From Globisporangium splendens (taxonomy: Eukaryota > Oomycota > Peronosporomycetes > Pythiales > Pythiaceae), in assembly GCA_006386115.1 (NCBI GenBank), contig VFIW01000006.1, forward strand, positions 124,001 to 188,000: a stretch of DNA of 64,000 nucleotides, given 5' to 3'. The first letter of the stretch is position 1. Each line of letters begins with the position of its first letter. Made by a program: the position numbers and the translations under genes. Positions 54,225 to 64,000 of the stretch are shown piece by piece. The notes beneath the pieces are model-generated. The model saw only the letters and a list, made by a program, of their open reading frames with translations, did no database searches and was not told the DNA's origin.

Positions 54225-56291
54225 TTACAGATTCTGCTGCTCTGGCGCCTCTTTCGTCGTCGCAAAGTACTCCTTGAGCTTCTCGCCTGCCACGGTGAGT
54301 CGGAAGAAATACTGACCTGGGTTGCTGCCCGCGGCCTCGCGCTTCATCTCGTCCATAGAGAACAGTTCGCGAACGCTTGGGTAGTCGGCATCGAGCTGAT
54401 CCAGGAGATCGTATCCGTGCAACACCAGGAAATCCACGTCCGGCACGTTCACATCGTCCACGATCTTGGACTCGGCCGCAACGTGCGCACGCAATTGCGA
54501 CAGCGCCTTCGAGATCGTGTAGCTTCGCACTTGGCCCGTGCCGAACGATCGGAGGTCGTACACGTGTCGATTCTTGGTCTCGACAAAGACGTCCGCGAAT
54601 GCGCCGTGCTCGACGCCTGCTGTAAACAGTGTGTCGGCCATCTTCACGCGACGCTGCGCCAGCAGGGAGTGCAAAAACTGCACCGTCGTCTGCAGCGGGA
54701 GAACGAAATTGCCCTCACTGTCTGTCAGCGGAAGGTGCTCCTCGAACACGGCTTCAAACGCCATCTCTGGGTGGCGCTTCTTGACACACGTGCGAACGAG
54801 CACGTCGTACACACGCGGGTCTGCTGGGATGCTGAACTTGAGCATTTCACGCCAGAGGTACATGGATCGGCCGCAGTGGTCCTCTTCTCTCAGACGGCGG
54901 AAAAACGCCTCGATGATCGTGTCATTCTGCGGTTCGTCCGAGTTCGGGTACAGCGCACGCAGCACGCCGTCCGGGTTCATGTACGCCGCGAGACCCATGG
55001 ATCCAAGCATCGATCCACAGAACAACACTGTGAGGTAGTACTCCTGAAAGTCAATGAACGGCACGAACGCGACCCCCATGGCACCTACACCCGCGAGCGC
55101 GGCTTTCACCTTCTTGGTATCGATTTCGCCCAACTCGCCGTGGAACACCGCGTGCATCATCGTGATGTACGTCACCAGGTCGGGCTGGATCTTGCGCTCT
55201 TTCATCTCCTCGTACAACTGGAACGCCATCGTCAGCTTGCTCGCTTTCCCACACGCCTTCAGGATCACGTTGTAGTGCACGAGGTTCGGCGTCATGGTCG
55301 TCGACGCCTTGAGATCTTCCATGAGCTTCAACGCGGTCTCGTAATCACCATTTTCACCGTACGCGTCCATCAGGATCGCGTATGTGTGGTCGTCCGGCGT
55401 GAGACCATACTCCGGCAGGTTGTGGAACAGTTCGATCGCTTTGTCCATGTGGCCCCCTTTCGAGTACGCGCTCATGAGGTTGTGAAACGTGATGTGGTTC
55501 ATCTCAAGTCCTGCGGCTTTCATCTTGTCCAGAACCACTTGCACACGCGTCGTGTCGCCAGCAGCACCGCAGAGCGAGAGTAGCGCCGAGTACACATTCA
55601 GGTTCGGGATCGTGCCGCGCTCCATCGCGGTCTCAAACAACTCAAAGCCCTTGTTCACATTGCCCAACGCTGAACACGCTTGGATCGCATTCGACAGTAC
55701 GGGGTTCATGAGGAAGAAATCGTTCTTGAACAACCGCTCAGCGAGTTCGACTACTTCGCGGTTGCGGCCAAGGCGCTGGTAGATGCGCACGCACTCCATC
55801 GTCGCCGTGCCGTGCACGACCTTCGAGCTCTCCACAATCTCACAGAGCGGCAACGCAGTGACGAGTTGCTCGCGCGACTTGCACAACTGAAGCACGCGAC
55901 TCGCGTTGCGCAGGAAGTCGAGGTTGGGTTCAAAGTGTTTCCCCGACGCCGCGCGCGCGACCAGTTCGTCGAGCTGCGCGGTCACTTCGGCTTTCTCACG
56001 CACGCTCGGCTTTCTCCCCGGCTTCTGGTGCATGTTGGACACCACGCGGGCCGCGCTGATCACTGGGACGCTGTTCGTGCGGCGCTGGAAAGGGCCACGG
56101 CGAGTGGCTGGCGCATCATTGAGCTTCGGATCGGTCGACGCGGAAGAGGAAGGCGCGAGCCGTGACGTCGACGACGACACCCACCGGCGCGCGTGGTTAG
56201 CGCTCGACCCACTCACGGCGCTTGTGCCACTGGCTGCTGCAGAGCGCTCGACGGCGAGTGCGCGCAAGCCGTGGAGCCATGAACGCTGCAT
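54225..56291 (-). CDS. Mitochondrial P-type pentatricopeptide repeat protein
   Basis: 688 residues from the ATG at 56291, chosen because MQRSWLHGLRALAVERSAAA is a good mitochondrial presequence; an in-frame ATG at 56441 adds 50 residues without that character. PPR repeats span about residues 185-400, for example YSALLSLCGAAGDTTRVQVV, FHNLMSAYSKGGHMDKAIEL, YAILMDAYGENGDYETALKL and YNVILKACGKASKLTMAFQL. A hydrophobic stretch (about 410-445, YLTVLFCGSMLGSMGLAAYM) interrupts the helical array. It may be a membrane anchor or buried helix, and is odd for a PPR protein. PPR proteins bind organelle RNA and act in processing, stability or translation. The C-terminal 200 residues have no recognised domain. 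Confidence 0.85.
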   Translation of the reverse strand: MQRSWLHGLRALAVERSAAASGTSAVSGSSANHARRWVSSSTSRLAPSSSASTDPKLNDAPATRRGPFQRRTNSVPVISAARVVSNMHQKPGRKPSVREKAEVTAQLDELVARAASGKHFEPNLDFLRNASRVLQLCKSREQLVTALPLCEIVESSKVVHGTATMECVRIYQRLGRNREVVELAERLFKNDFFLMNPVLSNAIQACSALGNVNKGFELFETAMERGTIPNLNVYSALLSLCGAAGDTTRVQVVLDKMKAAGLEMNHITFHNLMSAYSKGGHMDKAIELFHNLPEYGLTPDDHTYAILMDAYGENGDYETALKLMEDLKASTTMTPNLVHYNVILKACGKASKLTMAFQLYEEMKERKIQPDLVTYITMMHAVFHGELGEIDTKKVKAALAGVGAMGVAFVPFIDFQEYYLTVLFCGSMLGSMGLAAYMNPDGVLRALYPNSDEPQNDTIIEAFFRRLREEDHCGRSMYLWREMLKFSIPADPRVYDVLVRTCVKKRHPEMAFEAVFEEHLPLTDSEGNFVLPLQTTVQFLHSLLAQRRVKMADTLFTAGVEHGAFADVFVETKNRHVYDLRSFGTGQVRSYTISKALSQLRAHVAAESKIVDDVNVPDVDFLVLHGYDLLDQLDADYPSVRELFSMDEMKREAAGSNPGQYFFRLTVAGEKLKEYFATTKEAPEQQNL

Positions 56292-56699
56292 CTTGGTGCT
56301 GGTGGATTGACGGACTGCTCCACAGACATCCCGAAAAATCTGCCGAACAGCATACATCCATTGCGAGCCTATCGAAGAGCATATGTGGCTGGGACCGGTT
56401 CCAATCGACTGTGCAGTTGAACCGTTATGGTCAAAAGTCATGTGTGCAAATTACAATGTCAAGTATGGGTTATGACAGTATACAAAGATATTCAGATCCA
56501 GGTAGGTTTTGATATTAAGGTTGATGCTCTTGAAGATAGAAATGGACCGCGGTACCATCCCTTTTTGATTGTGTCCATGTGGCGCGTGCCTGTGCGGTTG
56601 AAGGCGCGATTGTGATTTGGTTGCGTTTCTGGAACGCGACAGAAGGCGCGAGTGGCTGACTGACTGCGGAAGAGCGGACAGACGGACGGAAGCGCCAGC
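56292..56699. promoter_or_regulatory. Divergent promoter of the PPR and ABC transporter genes
   Basis: About 410 bases between ATGs that point away from each other. Both products are probably mitochondrial, so shared control is possible. No clear initiator motif was found. Confidence 0.35.
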
Positions 56700-58538
56700 A
56701 TGCTGCCGCCCAAGTCCTACTTGCTGCAGAAGATCAGCGAGCCGACCAGTGGCAGTGGCAGTGGCAGTGGCAGTGGCGCGAAGGATCCGAAAGCCGCGGC
56801 GCCAAGGTCGAATCTGAAATGGATCGCGGCGCTCGCGAAAGAAGAGTATGTGCCGCTCGCGTTCGGCGTGATCGGCATGAGCGCGGCGTCGGCGATGAAC
56901 CTGGTGTTTCCCAGAATCATGGGCAAAGCGATAGACGTTGCATCGGGCAAACCACCGCCGGGCGGACTCTCGCGTAAGGGCTTCTTGTTTGTGGTGCTCA
57001 CGACGTTTGTGACCGGATCCGTGGGCTCGCTTGTGCGCGTGTACTCGCTCGGCATGATCGCCGAACGCATTGCTGTGAAGCTGCGCAAGCGCTTGTACCG
57101 CATTTTGCTGTCCCAGGAGACGAGTTTTTACCATAACCGCAAAGTCGGAGAGCTCGTGAGTCGCCTCAGTGGCGATTGCCAGGTGACTGCGAATGCCGTC
57201 GTGGAGATCATGTCGAACGGCTTCCGATCCATGAACTCGGCATTTGGCGCGTCCTGCATGCTGCTCACGATCTCGCCAAAGCTGACGCTGGTGTCGCTCT
57301 CGATTCTCCCAGTCGTGGGCACGGGTGCGATGCTGTTCAGCAAATTCTCGAGCCGACTTTCGAAAGTGCACCAGAACTCGGTGGCGAACATGTCAGGCGT
57401 GGTGGAAGAGCGTCTGAACAACGTCCAGACGGTGAAGCTTTTCGCGGCCGAAGAGCAGGAGCAGCAGGAGTTTGAGAAGATCAACAAGCTGATCCTTGCG
57501 AATGCAGCTCGCGCGAAGCGTGCGCGTGGATTGTTCATGGGCGGACTCTCGTTCTCGATCAACTGCTCGCTGTTCTCCGTGTTGTACTTTGGTGGCTCGC
57601 TGGTCGGCAAGAACGAGCTCACGATTGGTTCGCTGACATCGTTCGCGTTGTACAGCGGCTTCATGGGTCTTGGTTTCTCTGGTTTGTCGTCCTGCATGAG
57701 CGAGCTAAAGAAGACGCGAGAAGCTTCGAGTGCGCTGTTCAGCTTGCTGGAGCTACCATTGTCGCAAGAACACGAAGGCAAGGAGACGCTCGCTGAAGTG
57801 AAGGGCCACATCCGTTTTGAAAAGGTGTCGTTTGCGTACCCATCGCGTCCTGATGCCTTGGTGCTCGATGGCTTGGATCTCGACATTCAGCCTGGCCAGG
57901 TGGTCGCTATTGTCGGTAAGAGCGGCGCGGGTAAGACGACGATCGCGTCTTTGATGACGAAGATGATCAACCCAACGCACGGCGCTGTGACTTTGGACGG
58001 CGTTGACATGAAGACTCTGAACACCTCGTGGGTCCGCAAGCAAATCGGTGTCGTCAACCAGGAGCCATCGTTGTTTGCTTCGACCGTGGCGGATAACATC
58101 ATGTACGGATCGAGTGTCCGTGATGAAGCGCGTCTGATCGCTGCTGCTAAGGAAGCGCATGCACATGAGTTTATCATGACGTTGCCAAACAAGTACGACA
58201 CTTTTGTTGGCGAGAAGGGCTTTGAACTGTCGGGTGGCCAGAAGCAGCGTATCGCAATCGCGCGAGCGCTGTACAAGCAGACCAAGATCTTGCTCTTTGA
58301 TGAAGCGACCAGCTCGCTCGATGGTCGAAGTGAGGAGATCATTCGTCAAGCCATGGAGTCGGCTTCGCAAAACCGAACGGTGCTGATCATTGCCCACCGA
58401 TTGAACACGATCAAGCACGCCGATCGCATCATTGTGATTGAAGATGGTGCAATTGCTGAGACCGGGACTTTTGATGAGCTGAACAAGGAAGGAACCAAGT
58501 TTCAATATCTAGTCCACAGCCACAGTCCAGTTCTGTAA
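56700..58538 (+). CDS. ABC half-transporter, ABCB10/mitochondrial type
   Basis: 612 residues, one exon. A short N-terminal segment with a (GS)n run encoded by a GGCAGT repeat (56751-56777) precedes the ABC transmembrane domain (about 50-340; AKEEYVPLAFGVIGMSAASA, VGELVSRLSGDCQVTANAVV). The nucleotide-binding domain lies at about 365-610. It has Walker A GKSGAGKT, Q-loop VVNQEPSLFA, signature LSGGQKQR, Walker B ILLFDEATS and H-loop AHRLNT, all intact. The half-size layout and the GELxSRLSxD element match ABCB8/ABCB10-type exporters of the mitochondrial inner membrane. The transported substrate is not known from sequence. As a half-transporter it must dimerise. Confidence 0.9.
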   Translation: MLPPKSYLLQKISEPTSGSGSGSGSGAKDPKAAAPRSNLKWIAALAKEEYVPLAFGVIGMSAASAMNLVFPRIMGKAIDVASGKPPPGGLSRKGFLFVVLTTFVTGSVGSLVRVYSLGMIAERIAVKLRKRLYRILLSQETSFYHNRKVGELVSRLSGDCQVTANAVVEIMSNGFRSMNSAFGASCMLLTISPKLTLVSLSILPVVGTGAMLFSKFSSRLSKVHQNSVANMSGVVEERLNNVQTVKLFAAEEQEQQEFEKINKLILANAARAKRARGLFMGGLSFSINCSLFSVLYFGGSLVGKNELTIGSLTSFALYSGFMGLGFSGLSSCMSELKKTREASSALFSLLELPLSQEHEGKETLAEVKGHIRFEKVSFAYPSRPDALVLDGLDLDIQPGQVVAIVGKSGAGKTTIASLMTKMINPTHGAVTLDGVDMKTLNTSWVRKQIGVVNQEPSLFASTVADNIMYGSSVRDEARLIAAAKEAHAHEFIMTLPNKYDTFVGEKGFELSGGQKQRIAIARALYKQTKILLFDEATSSLDGRSEEIIRQAMESASQNRTVLIIAHRLNTIKHADRIIVIEDGAIAETGTFDELNKEGTKFQYLVHSHSPVL

Positions 58539-58597
58539 ACGTTGTCGGTTGAAAAATGAATGCTATTGAAGCAGTTAACCTCGATCCACTTTGTGTC

Positions 58598-60223
58598 TTA
58601 ACGTGCTCTGTTTTCGATGTCTTGGGTACTTTCGGCTTGAACCTTGACGGAGCAAGAAGGACATTGACCGATTACTAGCTCCAAATGGTCAGCATATGCG
58701 TTCATTTGATTCAGGTTTTCCTGACAAGAGATGCGTCAAATTTAAGCAGGGCACATCCTTTAGTAGACAACTCGAATAAAAACATACCTCCAGAACCTTG
58801 AGACGATTCTCAACTTCTGCTAGAATCTCAATTTTCGCAGTGACAGGAATTGTTTCGTGCTCGTCTATCTTCCTTTGGGCATCGAAAAGCTGCTCTTTTA
58901 ATTGATTGATGAGTGTATCCTTGACTTGAATATCTTGCGCCGAAACCACTTTCTCTTCATTGGCGCTTGCCATCTCGACAACAAGTCGATCATGTTTCAC
59001 TTTTTCGACAAACAGCAGGAGTCAAGTAATTTTACTCCTAGGACCAGAGGGGTACGCATTACTTCACGTACCACGGAGAATCTCCACAGCTTGACGGACT
59101 CCTTCCATCTCGGCTTGCATAAGCTCCTTCGTCTGCTCACTTTCAGACCTGACACTTTCGCACATTTGGCAGCTAGATGGTTCTGGATCTGGCTTGTCCA
59201 AACTCGGATCTGCAGCTATAATTTGGCGTCCAGTTAGTATGTCCATCAAGCAAAGATACAACAATAGCGACATAATCTGTCGATACCAGGTGGATCGACT
59301 TCCACAATCTCAGCAGGACAGTCGACTCGATTTTCTTCTGCAGAACTCGTATCGATTGTGGATCCAGCCACTTTGCTGGGCTAAAGAGCAGTCAGAATAT
59401 GATGAAGCCCAGCTGCAAGCAACATCAATACTTACCAGCTCAACAACTCCCGTTCCTGCTAGAGTTTTTTCTTCGGCTGGGAGAGGTTGGGCGTCTTCAG
59501 CGAGCACTCGCTTTTTCTTGTTTGGCTCTGCTTCAATCCATACCGCGCATACTTCTCCTAGCTCGGCAGTGACTTCCATGTCTGTTTGTCAAATTAGTGA
59601 CTTGGAGAAGAGACACGAGTTTGCAGCAATCACTAGCTTTACCTTTGGCACATGGATACACTTTGGAGAGTTGCAACCGAGCGAGCAATTTGGCAGCAGT
59701 CTTTGCACGACATGCAATAGATCTGCGAGACGAAATTAGTGGCAAATCACCAATACCTCAGTTGCAATGCGCGCGCATACTTGGCGTAATTCCGCTTCAT
59801 TCTGCGTGCTTCGTCTTCGAGGGCAGCCATGTTCTTCATCATGGTGGACTGCACGTCACGTGAGGCTTGCAACTCCATCTTCAAATGTGCAATATCTTGC
59901 TCTCGTTTGGTTTTTGCCTGCTGCAAGCTTCCGATCGTTTCACACAGCTTTGCTGTGCTCCCTTGAGCAGTGACCAATTCTTCTTGGGCTAAAGTGACCA
60001 TATTCACCCACGTATTACAATGTCAACAGTTTTCTTTTTCACAAACAAGCTGCGAAGAATAAGCAGAACACGAACCTTTTAGCAGTTGCTCCTTGAGCAA
60101 CCGTTGCTGCGTCCGCATTGATGTTTGCTCGACTCGCTGCAGATTCGTGCGCTGCTCATGGTTGCTCAGCTCCTGCAAAATGCTCTCCAGATGCGCCAGC
60201 TGCGGACGCGTCGTCTTCTCCAT
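58598..60223 (-). CDS. Eight-exon coiled-coil protein of unknown family
   Basis: Eight exons join in phase to about 392 residues, starting at the ATG at 60223 (MEKTTRPQLAHLESILQEL) and ending at a TAA at 58598-58600. Coiled-coil segments include LQRVEQTSMRTQQRLLKEQL, LCETIGSLQQAKTKREQDIA and DTLINQLKEQLFDAQRKIDE. Between them lie a basic ACRAKTAAKLLARLQLSK block and a charged linker (AEPNKKKRVLAEDAQPLPAE). The last two exons contain Cys pairs (CQMCES and CPSCSVK) that might bind a metal. No family is recognised. Introns are short with standard donors. A cytoskeletal or regulatory scaffold is possible but unproven. Confidence 0.7.
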
Positions 60224-61610
60224 CTTCTCTTGTGCTCAGACTAGGTCTCTGGAGCTTGTCGTCGGAGGCGCTTCTTTGTAGCTGGCCGCAAAATGCGGAA
60301 TGCGCGCACCCGCCCAGCATCGGCAACATCCAAAAGTTCAACTTCGAGGACCATCACTCTGCTGCACTGCGGAAAGACCTTGTTTTGCAAATTTGACGAA
60401 CTTTACACCTTCATTTGTTTGATAAAATGGACTTGGTAAAGTCTACTGATAAAATGAAAACAGTGCTGTGGTCAACATCAGGTCGTTGCACTCAAAAGAT
60501 GAGCTGGAAACCCACTTTGGATCCTCGTTGTCAGAACCAGATCACGACAGTGTTCTGGTTTCCGTTTGTGCTCACAAATCCTGCTTCCCATCGTGGCACA
60601 ATTGCCGCAGATGATCCCCGAGAGTTGCTCAGCACATCCTCTTCTTGTTCACGAGTTCCATGCAACTTGGGAAGGTTTGCCAAACGTGATGCCCAAAACT
60701 CACGCATTAATCTTCATTTGCGCACTCACCAGCTACCGTGAGAGATAGATTCGCTTCACCTGACAGCCACGAAGACTGTCAGATCAGCTGCCACATGAAG
60801 AACTGAGGTGCATATCGTTGTCGACGAGTGTATCCAGCGCGCATCCAGATTAGATTGAGGAGATGCGCTGGTTATGAGCGATGGAAAGCAGCACAAGCCG
60901 CAGAATATCTGGACAAGTTCCGGCTTTTGTCACGTCTGCTTGTCAGCACATGAAAGGATACAATTACAGAAGCAGTAGCTACTGCTTCTGCATGCCTCAA
61001 CACAAAAGCTCTTGAATCGGCAAGTGGCGTAGAATATGCACAGCCGGAGTTGATCCACATTGCATCCTGGCTCAGCAATTCTCTTCGAGCTTCAACCGAA
61101 TCTGCCTCGCGTCAATGGAGTTGGCCTGCGATGTCCTCCATTCCGTGCAAAGCAGAACAGTAGGAGCAATCGTGTGTGTTATTGATGCCACCGCAACCCA
61201 TCGAGATCTGTAATCAGATGACACAAATCCAACCAGTGACTAAAAAATCGAACGGTTCACCCCGAAAGATCTGATTCGGTGGACGAATGGCTCCAAACCC
61301 GTTTCACTCATTCCACTTGAAATTTGTATGCGGGCAGAGAAGACCCGACCCGACCCGTCCCCAGACATGGCTACATTTTGCTGTCAATTCGAAAACAGTA
61401 TTTGGCAAAGAGACGAGGATGATGTGGGATCTGCTTCCTGCTTCTCGTGCTACAGTATCTCGTTCTTTTATTTGCAGTGGAAGGCGATTTGACTCGGTGG
61501 GTGTAATCACCATGGGCGAGTGAGGTATCCTCCAGCGATCTAGGGCGTGTTTCCCGTGCTCTCACGACCTGTCGCGAGTAATCACCGCCGCCTGCTCGTC
61601 ATCTCCATGC
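60224..61610. other. Intergenic region of about 1.4 kb
   Basis: No gene supported. Open frames near 60415, 60566 and 61287 have no domain signature. It contains the perfect palindrome at 60967-60990 and a small hairpin (CTGACAG / CTGTCAG) near 60761-60783. Confidence 0.4.
60967..60990. repeat. 24-base perfect palindrome
   Basis: CAGAAGCAGTAG is followed directly by its exact reverse complement CTACTGCTTCTG, with no spacer. It could be a dimeric factor binding site or a replication or recombination scar. No nearby gene start is within 700 bases. Confidence 0.85.
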
Positions 61611-61626
61611 CCTCACTTTGCAATTT
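61611..61626 (+). promoter_or_regulatory. Oomycete-type initiator for the carboxypeptidase gene
   Basis: CCTCACTTTGCAATTT matches the initiator consensus at 14 of 16 positions, including the whole NCAWTTT tail, 50 bases before the preferred ATG at 61676. It lies downstream of the in-frame ATG at 61547 and of 61607, supporting 61676 as the start. Confidence 0.5.
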
Positions 61627-61675
61627 GCGCGCTTCGTCGCACTCACACCTCTCCCAGCAAGCACTACGCACGAGA

Positions 61676-63349
61676 ATGCAGCTCTGGTCGTCCTTCATCG
61701 CTGCCGCCGCCTTGGTGGCGAGCGCGTTGCCTGCCACGTCGGCGCAAACCGCCTACAGATACCGAACGTACGGTGAGATCGTGGATACCTTGTACGCTTT
61801 GGAAGCCAAGTACCCAAGCTTCGTCGAATTGTACAGCGCACAGAGCAAGTATGGCATCCCATTGCGAAGTGAACTGGCGTGTGTGCGTGGCGGCGTGTCT
61901 GCGCCTTGCCAACACTACGTGATTGAAATCACCGACGAGTCGACGCTCCCAGACGCCCAGCGTCCAGAAGTCTTCATCAGTGGAGCGCTCCACGGTGACG
62001 AGCGCGTGGGACCTCAGACGGCGATTGCGTTGGCTGAGTTCTTGCTGGATCATGCTGGTCGAGCGAACGGTAACCCTTGGATCAAGCGTCTGGTGCAGAC
62101 TCGTCGTGTGGTGATTATGCCGACCACCAACGCGTATGGGTACGAGAAGAACGTGCGCGAAGAGAACGGGTACGATCCGAACCGCGACTTCAACTACAAC
62201 AAGGGATCGACGTGCTTCCAGACCATCGTCGCGCGTGCTGTGAACGAAGTGTGGCGTGATCACTTGTTCCAGCTGTCGATCACTTTCCACGGCGGCACTC
62301 GCTCGATCTCGTACGAGTGGGGCTCGACGAACCACGTCCGCAGTTCTGGCGGGAGCGAGCGCAGCCCAGATGACCGCGGTCAATGGTACATGGCGAAGGG
62401 CATGTCGCGCTACGGCGGCAAGTTCCAGGAGGACAGCATCTACTACCCTGATGGTCCGATGAACGACATTGTGTACGCCGTTAACGGTGGCATGGAAGAC
62501 TGGGCGTACGCTGCGTCGTGGGAGAATTCGTTCACCTCGCCACAGCCAATCGGTCTGTGCAACCCAACCACATACGGAGGTTACTCGACCGCCAAGTCGG
62601 TGTACAACAACGCCACCCACCGCTCGTTCAACATCCTCATTGAAACCAGTACGGCCAAGCAACCGACCGCTGCAAGTCTGGGCAACAACGCGACGCTCAC
62701 TGACGCGCTCTTGGCTGACTACTTGCCGTCCACGACTACCCTCGGCCACGTGGCTCGCAACCTTCGTATCTCGCTCATGTACATCGACCTGGTGCAGCCA
62801 TACGTTGCTTGGAAGACCGTACCAACGACGGCTACTGCTGGTGCAGCCACTTCGATCCAGTGGGAGGTCTCTGGAAGTATCACTGTCGATAGCACGCGCT
62901 TGCAAGTCTCGCAGTCTCCAGATTTCTCGTCGGCCAACGATACTACCGTCCAAGCCGGCGTCACGCGATGGTACCACCCAGATTTCAAGACGTCGACCAG
63001 CACGAACAAGGGACTTTTCGCGGAAAGCGTCACGTTTGCCACCCCAGGCAAGTACTACGTTCGCGCTGTCGCGTCTGTGGATAAGGACTGGGCGACCCAA
63101 GAAACCGGCGCCAACATTCCCGTGCCAAACGCCAAGCCGCAGACCCACGTTGTGAACGCACGAACCAACCCAGCGTGGAACTTCGAATTCAATGGCCGCA
63201 AGGTCACAGGCAAGACCGAATGGGTGTCCCCGGTAAGTCACACTGCACTCTCTGACTACCCTCCTTTGCTTTCGGCTTTTGTTTTGCTCTAACTGGCATA
63301 ATGTTCTCGGGGTGTTGCTCTGCAGGTCCTTGAGATCGTGGTCGCGTAA
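61676..63349 (+). CDS. Secreted M14-family zinc carboxypeptidase
   Basis: Two exons (61676-63232 and about 63326-63349, GTAAGT/TGCAG, phase 0) give about 526 residues; exon 2 adds only VLEIVVA. A signal peptide (MQLWSSFIAAAALVASALPA) sets the start. The M14 zinc site reads HGDERVG (HxxE) with the third ligand in ITFHGGT. Upstream is TYGEIVDTLYALEAKYPSFV, a typical carboxypeptidase prologue; MPTTNAYGYEKN and DPNRDFNYN are also conserved. The catalytic Glu lies in ILIETSTA. A beta-rich C-terminal domain (about 385-510) follows. It probably trims C-terminal residues from extracellular proteins or peptides; several oomycete M14 enzymes are secreted. N-linked glycosylation sites (NNATH, NNATL, ANDTT) are visible. 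Confidence 0.88.
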
Positions 63350-64000
63350 GTTGCATTGACGCACATCAGGAAAAGCGACTCTAGTCTAAGTCCAGTACTC
63401 AACCTCGTCACGCCTTTCGTCGCCTCAATGTCAAGACAGAGGTTAGCATAACACGCTATGTGTAGAGTTGACTCAGTGAATACATGTGCTCAAACGATAG
63501 TTCCGGCCTGCTCTGTGGAAACGGAGTCAGATTTGAGGGGTATCTTTTGGTTGTAGCTGACGACCAGGATCTTGTGGAAAATGTAGTTTGATCCTTTCCT
63601 CTTTTTCTTCGAAAGCATTCATGAACGCAGTTGCGCTAATTATTGCATTTATGGCAGTTGCTTTGAATGCGCTCTTGTTGATGGATAGTCAGAAACTACA
63701 CACAGTTGGAGAGATCATCTCCCTCACCATCCAGTTGTCAGATCACACGGCTTACTGTCGGAAGAGCAGGAGGAGGAGTCCGGACAGAGCAGATTAATAC
63801 CAACCAACAGATCCCAATCCTCCCTGCGTTCTCAGTTTTTCCTGTGTGTGGCTGGCAATCTTGTCGATAAGCACTGCTGATGCTGCCGGTTTTCTCCATA
63901 ATCTTTAGTCATACACCTGCAATGCGGACGAACCAGATTTTTGGATACCAGAGTCGGATGCCAACGTAGACTTTTCGTCTGAGTTGCGTCGATTCCAAGT
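63350..64000. other. Right-end region, nothing supported
   Basis: No start, splice pattern or domain is visible. A hydrophobic frame near 63620-63690 (AVALIIAFMAVALNALLLMD) lacks support from context. Confidence 0.35.

Noticed and set aside
61664..63364. 566-codon minus-strand open frame
   Set aside because: Antisense to the M14 carboxypeptidase, with Arg/Val-rich composition typical of a reverse-frame shadow.
63588..63797. Hydrophobic 69-codon frame near the right edge
   Set aside because: It begins with a non-ATG codon, has no context, and reads like chance T-rich sequence.
1..64000. CRISPR arrays, operons, ribosome binding sites
   Set aside because: The genome is eukaryotic with spliced genes; no spaced repeats of that kind were seen.

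Overview
The window looks like nuclear DNA from an oomycete (stramenopile). It has a six-cysteine elicitin with a signal peptide and a GPI-type tail, a secreted PAN/Apple-CAP protein, many short GT-AG introns (mostly about 50-130 nt), compact genes on both strands, and short core-promoter motifs that resemble the published oomycete initiator GCTCATTYYNCAWTTT. A radial-spoke-like DPY30-GAF protein suggests flagellated zoospores. Together these favour a Pythium/Phytophthora-type species. I cannot fix the genus. No prokaryotic, plasmid, organellar or CRISPR feature was seen.

Layout. 1-2.5 kb: minus-strand EF-hand exons followed by leucine-rich repeats that run off the left edge. 2.8-8 kb: secreted-protein cluster (elicitin, PAN-PAN-PAN-CAP protein) and two decayed CAP fragments in opposite orientations. 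8.5-13.8 kb: kinesin-13-like motor with a C-terminal SAM-like domain, a low-complexity protein and an MFS phosphate-type transporter. 14-19.7 kb: the SNARE Vti1, a coiled-coil gene with a frame break and a GC-AG intron, and an amino-acid transporter. 20-29.4 kb: a very long non-canonical poly(A) polymerase, a DASH/Dam1-like protein carrying a winged-helix-like tail, and a radial-spoke-2-like protein with an in-frame stop. 29.7-36.9 kb: a Sec14-GOLD protein, the Sec1/Munc18 protein Sly1 and an ankyrin-PDZ protein. 36.9-39.7 kb is the largest gene-poor gap. 39.8-47.2 kb: a hypothetical helical protein and a PDZ-FYVE-Cpn60-PIP kinase of the Fab1/PIKfyve type. 47.6-51.2 kb: two transposase-derived genes transcribed away from each other, one lacking its third catalytic acid. 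51.3-64 kb: a kinesin-1-like motor, a PPR protein, an ABC half-transporter, an eight-exon coiled-coil gene and a secreted M14 carboxypeptidase.

How the genes fit together. Several products concern membrane traffic (Vti1, Sly1, Sec14-GOLD, PIKfyve), microtubule work (two kinesins, Dam1-like protein, radial spoke protein) or secretion at the host interface (elicitin, CAP, M14 peptidase). There is no sign of an operon. Neighbouring genes are mostly housekeeping and probably independently regulated. The least explained items are the Dam1-winged-helix fusion, the divergent transposase-derived pair, the CAP gene with its inverted remnants, and the EF-hand/LRR frame break. Exon joins were worked out by hand from splice sites and reading phase. 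Internal exon borders may be off by one or two bases.
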